DNA from: Bacillus_BD oryzisoli_A
GTDB taxonomy: Bacteria > Bacillota > Bacilli > Bacillales > Cytobacillaceae
DNA length: 64,000 nt
Direction: 5' to 3'
NCBI RefSeq assembly: GCF_043641075.1
Contig: NZ_JBHZRC010000001.1
Location: 620,001-684,000 of the forward strand
Part shown: piece after piece, positions 60,844 through 64,000 of the stretch
Numbering within the stretch: position 1 is the first letter of the stretch
How the letters are laid out: every line of letters starts with the position of its first letter
Made by a program: the position numbers and the translations under genes
The notes under the pieces: generated by a model
Seen by the model: the letters and a program-made list of their open reading frames with translations, nothing else
Told to the model about the DNA's origin: nothing
Databases searched by the model: none

Positions 60844-61518
60844 GTGGTACAAATTAAAAATTGGGTAAAATCACTCTCATTCCTTTTATTCATTTCAGTC
60901 ATGATTTATATTATGTTTCAGGCAGAATGGTTTCAAACCATTAGAAGCGGGAACACAAGTAAAATTATCCAAGAAAATTTATGGGTAACTTTACTTATTA
61001 CATTACTTATCATGATCATTCAAAATACATTTACTATTATCCCCTTACTACTAGTTATTACAATCAACTATACGCTATTTGGATTTATTAACGGTTTTCT
61101 TTGGAGCTGGTTAACAAGTATTGCAGGGGCTGCGCTTATGTTTTTCGGAAGTAGATATTTGTTTCAGGATTGGGTTCTTCCAAGGATGAATAAAGATTTT
61201 GTTGAGAAGATCGAAAGGAATGGATTCCTATTTGTTTTTCAAGCCAGAATCATGCCTTTTATTCCTACAAGCCTGATTAATATTTTAGGCGGAATCAGTT
61301 CTATTCACTTTCATTCCTTTATTTCTGCAACTATTTTCGGAAACTTTCTCTATTTCTTGCTCCTCATCTTAATTCCTGCAGGATTGATGAATTCGCATAT
61401 GAATGATTTTCTTATCGAAGCAATTGTACTTCTTGCAGTCATATTGTTTCTCCTTTACAGATGGAAGAGAAAAAAAGGAGTTAAAGAAACATTTTCCGAT
61501 CATTCTAAAGGGGTATAA
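60844..61518 (+). CDS. TVP38/TMEM64 family membrane protein
   Basis: A 224-residue protein with about six membrane segments and the family core FGSRYLFQDWVLPRM, FVFQARIMPFIPTSLINILGGIS, similar to DedA-like YdjX/YtxB proteins. Their likely role is lipid or phospholipid-carrier movement. It may begin with GTG at 60844, but AGGTGG overlaps that codon; an ATT at 60853, 6 bases after AGGTGG, would be correctly spaced and is a possible rare start. Confidence 0.82.
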   Translation: MVQIKNWVKSLSFLLFISVMIYIMFQAEWFQTIRSGNTSKIIQENLWVTLLITLLIMIIQNTFTIIPLLLVITINYTLFGFINGFLWSWLTSIAGAALMFFGSRYLFQDWVLPRMNKDFVEKIERNGFLFVFQARIMPFIPTSLINILGGISSIHFHSFISATIFGNFLYFLLLILIPAGLMNSHMNDFLIEAIVLLAVILFLLYRWKRKKGVKETFSDHSKGV

Positions 61519-61522
61519 CAGT

Positions 61523-61558
61523 AAAAAAAGGAAAAACCATCTTGGTTTTTCCTTTTTA
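61523..61558. terminator. Bidirectional terminator
   Basis: AAAAAGGAAAAACCA / TGGTTTTTCCTTTTT with loop TCT, shared by convergent genes. Confidence 0.9.
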
Positions 61559-62695
61559 ATGAGCTAAAAAGTTTTCTGTATAGTAAGGTCTCGATTCAGC
61601 GTCAAACGCGACACCGACGCCTAATGCTTCAAAGTCAGGCTGAAGGATATTTTCTCGATGTCCCAGTGAGTTCATTAACCCTTCATGGGCAAAAATACTG
61701 CTTAACTGTCCGGCAGCAAGATTTTCACCAGCTGCACGAAAAGAAATATGGTCCTCTTTCATCCGGTCGAAAGGGGACTGCCCTTCAAGATTGGTATGAT
61801 TAAAATAATGATTTTGTGCCATATCTGTGCTATGGTCACGAGCTGTTACTGTAACAGCTTCATCCCATGATAAAACTGGAAGACCATGAACAACTCTTGC
61901 TGCATTTGTTAAATCAAATAGCTGATATTCAAAACCCTCTTTTAATTCTTTACTTTCCACTGAATAGTAAGCATCCTTTTGCTTCTCCAAGTCAGTACTT
62001 ATGATTTGGATAGCTGTAACTGACTGGTTCTCATGCTTATCATAAAAAACGGTCACATAACTATTATCCACTTCAAACAAATGGTATTCACCCTGATTCT
62101 CAATCTGATAAGAAATCAAGCCTTTTCGAATGCTTGTGCTCGGCTCACCAAGCTGATCAAGAACGACATCCATAGAGGAGCCAATTTTAATCCCTTGTTT
62201 CGAGGTTAATAGGTCCTGGTTAGTGAACAACCCCACAACCTTATTCTCTTCATCAAAAGCTGCCATGAAGAAATTTTGATAGTTTTCGTGGTAAGCGAAC
62301 CATTCTACACCGTATTCATTGTAGGAAGAACGCTTTGCTGCACCTACAACACTTTCTACATCCGCTTTCGAATCTCCTAGCTCAATATTATGAATGGAGA
62401 AAGAATGCGATATGGGATCATCCAATATCGGCTTCGCTATTTTATCTTCCTTTTTCTGCTGATCCTTTTGTAGCGAATTTAAAGCCTGATCTATTTCAAT
62501 TAACAAAGTATCAAACCCTGTTTCTAATGTATTGATGGCAATTGTAACATCCGGGTTTTCCTTAATGGTCATGAGCTTTGTTTGAATATTCTCATATAAA
62601 GACGGCACATCCAGCCCTTGTTGACCTTTTAAAAAGAGAAACCAAATGCTGCTGAGCAATAATATCGTAGCGAAAAGCCTAAGAATGACCCTCAA
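61556..62695 (-). CDS. CAP-domain (SCP/YkwD-like) protein
   Basis: A 379-residue protein with one N-terminal membrane segment (about residues 3-20) and an extracytoplasmic region: a CAP-associated domain (about 95-235, SHSFSIHNIELGDSKADVESV) and a C-terminal CAP domain (about 255-379) with AARVVHGLPVLSWDEAVTVTA, HYFNHTNLEGQSPFDRM, AAGENLAAG and SLGHRENIL...FEALGVGVAF. This layout matches B. subtilis YlbC. The function is unknown. GGGAGG lies 7 bases before the TTG used; an ATG six codons earlier is less well placed. Confidence 0.88.
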   Translation of the reverse strand: MRVILRLFATILLLSSIWFLFLKGQQGLDVPSLYENIQTKLMTIKENPDVTIAINTLETGFDTLLIEIDQALNSLQKDQQKKEDKIAKPILDDPISHSFSIHNIELGDSKADVESVVGAAKRSSYNEYGVEWFAYHENYQNFFMAAFDEENKVVGLFTNQDLLTSKQGIKIGSSMDVVLDQLGEPSTSIRKGLISYQIENQGEYHLFEVDNSYVTVFYDKHENQSVTAIQIISTDLEKQKDAYYSVESKELKEGFEYQLFDLTNAARVVHGLPVLSWDEAVTVTARDHSTDMAQNHYFNHTNLEGQSPFDRMKEDHISFRAAGENLAAGQLSSIFAHEGLMNSLGHRENILQPDFEALGVGVAFDAESRPYYTENFLAH

Positions 62696-62922
62696 ACCAT
62701 TTCCTCCCTTCATAAAGTGATAAAAGCTTTATATTCTTATAGCTATTAAAATAATAGCCAATATTAGTAATGATAACACACAAGATTGATTATTTCTTTT
62801 GAAAACCAAAGATGAATCTGGCCCCAAAACACGAAAATACCATATTAAAATGCAGGATAGTATAAGCGGCTTGCTGAATTTATAAAAAGAGTGGGTAATG
62901 AGTGAAGAAAGGAGCATAAATA

Positions 62923-63321
62923 ATGCAGATTCAATATGAATGTATTCAAAAGCTTGATGCTTCTGAAGTAGTAAATGTCTTTAAAAAGTCGGGGATTACA
63001 CGTCCGGTAGATGATTTAGAGCGTATTCAACGCATGATTGATCATGCAGATATTATTGCTACGGCGAGAAACAATGGTCAACTTGTTGGTATTGCAAGAG
63101 CAATAACAGATTATTCTTATTGCTGTTATTTATCAGATCTTGCTGTTGATGCTGAATATCAACGTCGTGGAATTGGAAAAGAACTCGTACGCATTATTCA
63201 AGATAAGCTTGGTGATGAGGTTACGTTGCTGTTAGTTTCCGCACCAAACGTAATTGACTATTATCCTCGAATTGGATTTGAAAAATCGGATAAAGCATTT
63301 TTAATTAGGCGTAAACGCTAA
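62923..63321 (+). CDS. GNAT family N-acetyltransferase
   Basis: A 132-residue acetyltransferase with the acetyl-CoA motif LAVDAEYQRRGIGKELVRII and the C-terminal strand VTLLLVSAPNVIDYYPRIGFEKSD. The acceptor substrate is unknown. AGAAAGGAG lies 8 bases before the ATG. Single gene with a strong terminator. Confidence 0.88.
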   Translation: MQIQYECIQKLDASEVVNVFKKSGITRPVDDLERIQRMIDHADIIATARNNGQLVGIARAITDYSYCCYLSDLAVDAEYQRRGIGKELVRIIQDKLGDEVTLLLVSAPNVIDYYPRIGFEKSDKAFLIRRKR

Positions 63322-63343
63322 AATGCGCAGGTACAAAGGTTGT

Positions 63344-63382
63344 ATTTACAAAGGAACGTCTTGAAGAGGTTCCTTTGTAAAT
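63344..63382. terminator. Bidirectional terminator
   Basis: A perfect 14-bp stem ATTTACAAAGGAAC / GTTCCTTTGTAAAT with an 11-base loop, shared by the acetyltransferase and the convergent TVP38 gene, whose stop codon begins at its edge. Confidence 0.85.
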
Positions 63383-63942
63383 TACTTCATTCTCTTTTTA
63401 TAAAAGAGATAAATAAGAAGTATGATTATGACAAATACGATGAATCCAATCTGCCATTCTCTTTCTAATCTTAATACATGTGATACAGAATAAGCCTCTA
63501 TGAATAATGCTGGAATTTTCCCTAGCGTACTGGCAAAACAAAAGGATAATAGGCTCATTTTACTTAATGCAGCAGTAAGTGTCACTGCCCCTGATGACAC
63601 AAAAGGGAGAATGCGAAGAAGTACAACAATGAAAAAAGTAGTCATTCCTTTCGAATTTCTTAGTTTAGCTAAGTACTTATTTTGGATATTTCCCATTTTA
63701 GGAAAGGATAAAAATTTTTGAACACCTTTCCGATAGAGAATAAAGCTGACTATTGCTCCTAACGCTTCTCCGCAAATAAGGATAAAAAGACCCTTTTCTA
63801 AACCGAAAACACCCACTGTACCGACTGTGATAAAAGTACTAGGAAGAATACCGGAAATCGCTACAATGAGATTTAAGATAACACTGCTTAGTGCCAAAAA
63901 AAGAGGATTATCAGGGAACCAAGCAGCGATAAAATGCATCAT
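63382..63942 (-). CDS. TVP38/TMEM64 family membrane protein
   Basis: A 186-residue protein with about five membrane segments and the family core FILYRKGVQKFL, VVLLRILPFVSSGAVTLTAALSKM. It is the second member of the family within 3 kb, but it is too diverged from the other to be a recent tandem copy. A GAGCTG lies about 5 bases before two adjacent ATGs. Role in lipid transport is assumed from the family. Confidence 0.78.
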   Translation of the reverse strand: MMHFIAAWFPDNPLFLALSSVILNLIVAISGILPSTFITVGTVGVFGLEKGLFILICGEALGAIVSFILYRKGVQKFLSFPKMGNIQNKYLAKLRNSKGMTTFFIVVLLRILPFVSSGAVTLTAALSKMSLLSFCFASTLGKIPALFIEAYSVSHVLRLEREWQIGFIVFVIIILLIYLFYKKRMK

Positions 63943-64000
63943 ATTCAGCTCTTATTAATTTTAGATGGATTATTAATTTTATATGGTACGGGTTCTTCTA

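Noticed and set aside
1..64000. CRISPR array, prophage, integron, tRNA or rRNA genes
   Set aside because: No regularly spaced direct repeats, phage structural or integrase genes, or recognisable tRNA or rRNA sequence were seen by reading.

Overview
The window is low-GC chromosomal DNA from an endospore-forming member of the Bacillaceae (Bacillus sensu lato, most likely a Neobacillus-like soil species). The evidence is the gene set: SplA/SplB spore photoproduct repair, the RacA chromosome-anchoring protein, LtaS, HemAT, the NatKR-NatAB and BceRS-BceAB modules, strong AGGAGG ribosome binding sites, frequent TTG/GTG starts, and intrinsic terminators after most transcription units. I saw no rRNA, tRNA, CRISPR array, prophage or complete insertion sequence. 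The species is an inference and cannot be fixed from this sequence alone.

Layout. 0-7 kb: single housekeeping or stress genes (universal stress protein, old yellow enzyme, AEC permease, endonuclease/phosphatase, purT, small membrane proteins). Copies of a short palindromic repeat cluster at their ends, and there is one gene remnant. 6.6-8.6 kb: small genes behind a leader that looks like a degenerate SAM (S-box) riboswitch. 8.6-13 kb: a BceRS two-component system and BceAB ABC transporter (peptide-antibiotic sensing and detoxification) with a matching operator. 13-18.2 kb: a FAD oxidoreductase, then divergent natKR and natAB with a two-repeat LytTR-type operator between them. 18.3-23.1 kb: a TPP-riboswitch-controlled thiamine-pyrimidine salvage operon (ylmB-tenA-thiZ-thiX-thiY). 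23.2-28 kb: a manganese catalase broken by one in-frame TGA, splAB and small conserved genes.

28.2-33.1 kb: a multi-domain signalling operon (Hpt-REC-GGDEF-REC protein, lone receiver, hybrid histidine kinase) that looks like a phosphorelay feeding cyclic-di-GMP synthesis. 33-39.8 kb: mostly uncharacterised genes, plus DUF1540, DUF429, an endonuclease I family nuclease and a 2-hydroxyacid dehydrogenase. 39.9-48.5 kb: respiratory nitrate reductase narGHJI, a hemerythrin-like protein and an unusual NarK-type transporter carrying a C-terminal PAS domain. 48.6-56 kb: small proteins, nagB, ykuK, ltaS (with a Fur-box promoter upstream), racA, a stand-alone SIR2-like protein and a phasin-like protein. 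56-64 kb: an orphan acetolactate-synthase-like enzyme, the haem-globin sensor HemAT, a ketopantoate-reductase-like protein, two TVP38/TMEM64 membrane proteins, a CAP-domain protein and a GNAT acetyltransferase.

No single large undescribed system stands out. The items most worth a second look are the TGA codon inside the manganese catalase, the degenerate S-box leader, the MFS-PAS fusion, the phosphorelay/c-di-GMP operon, the two families of dispersed palindromic repeats, and the lone SIR2 protein.
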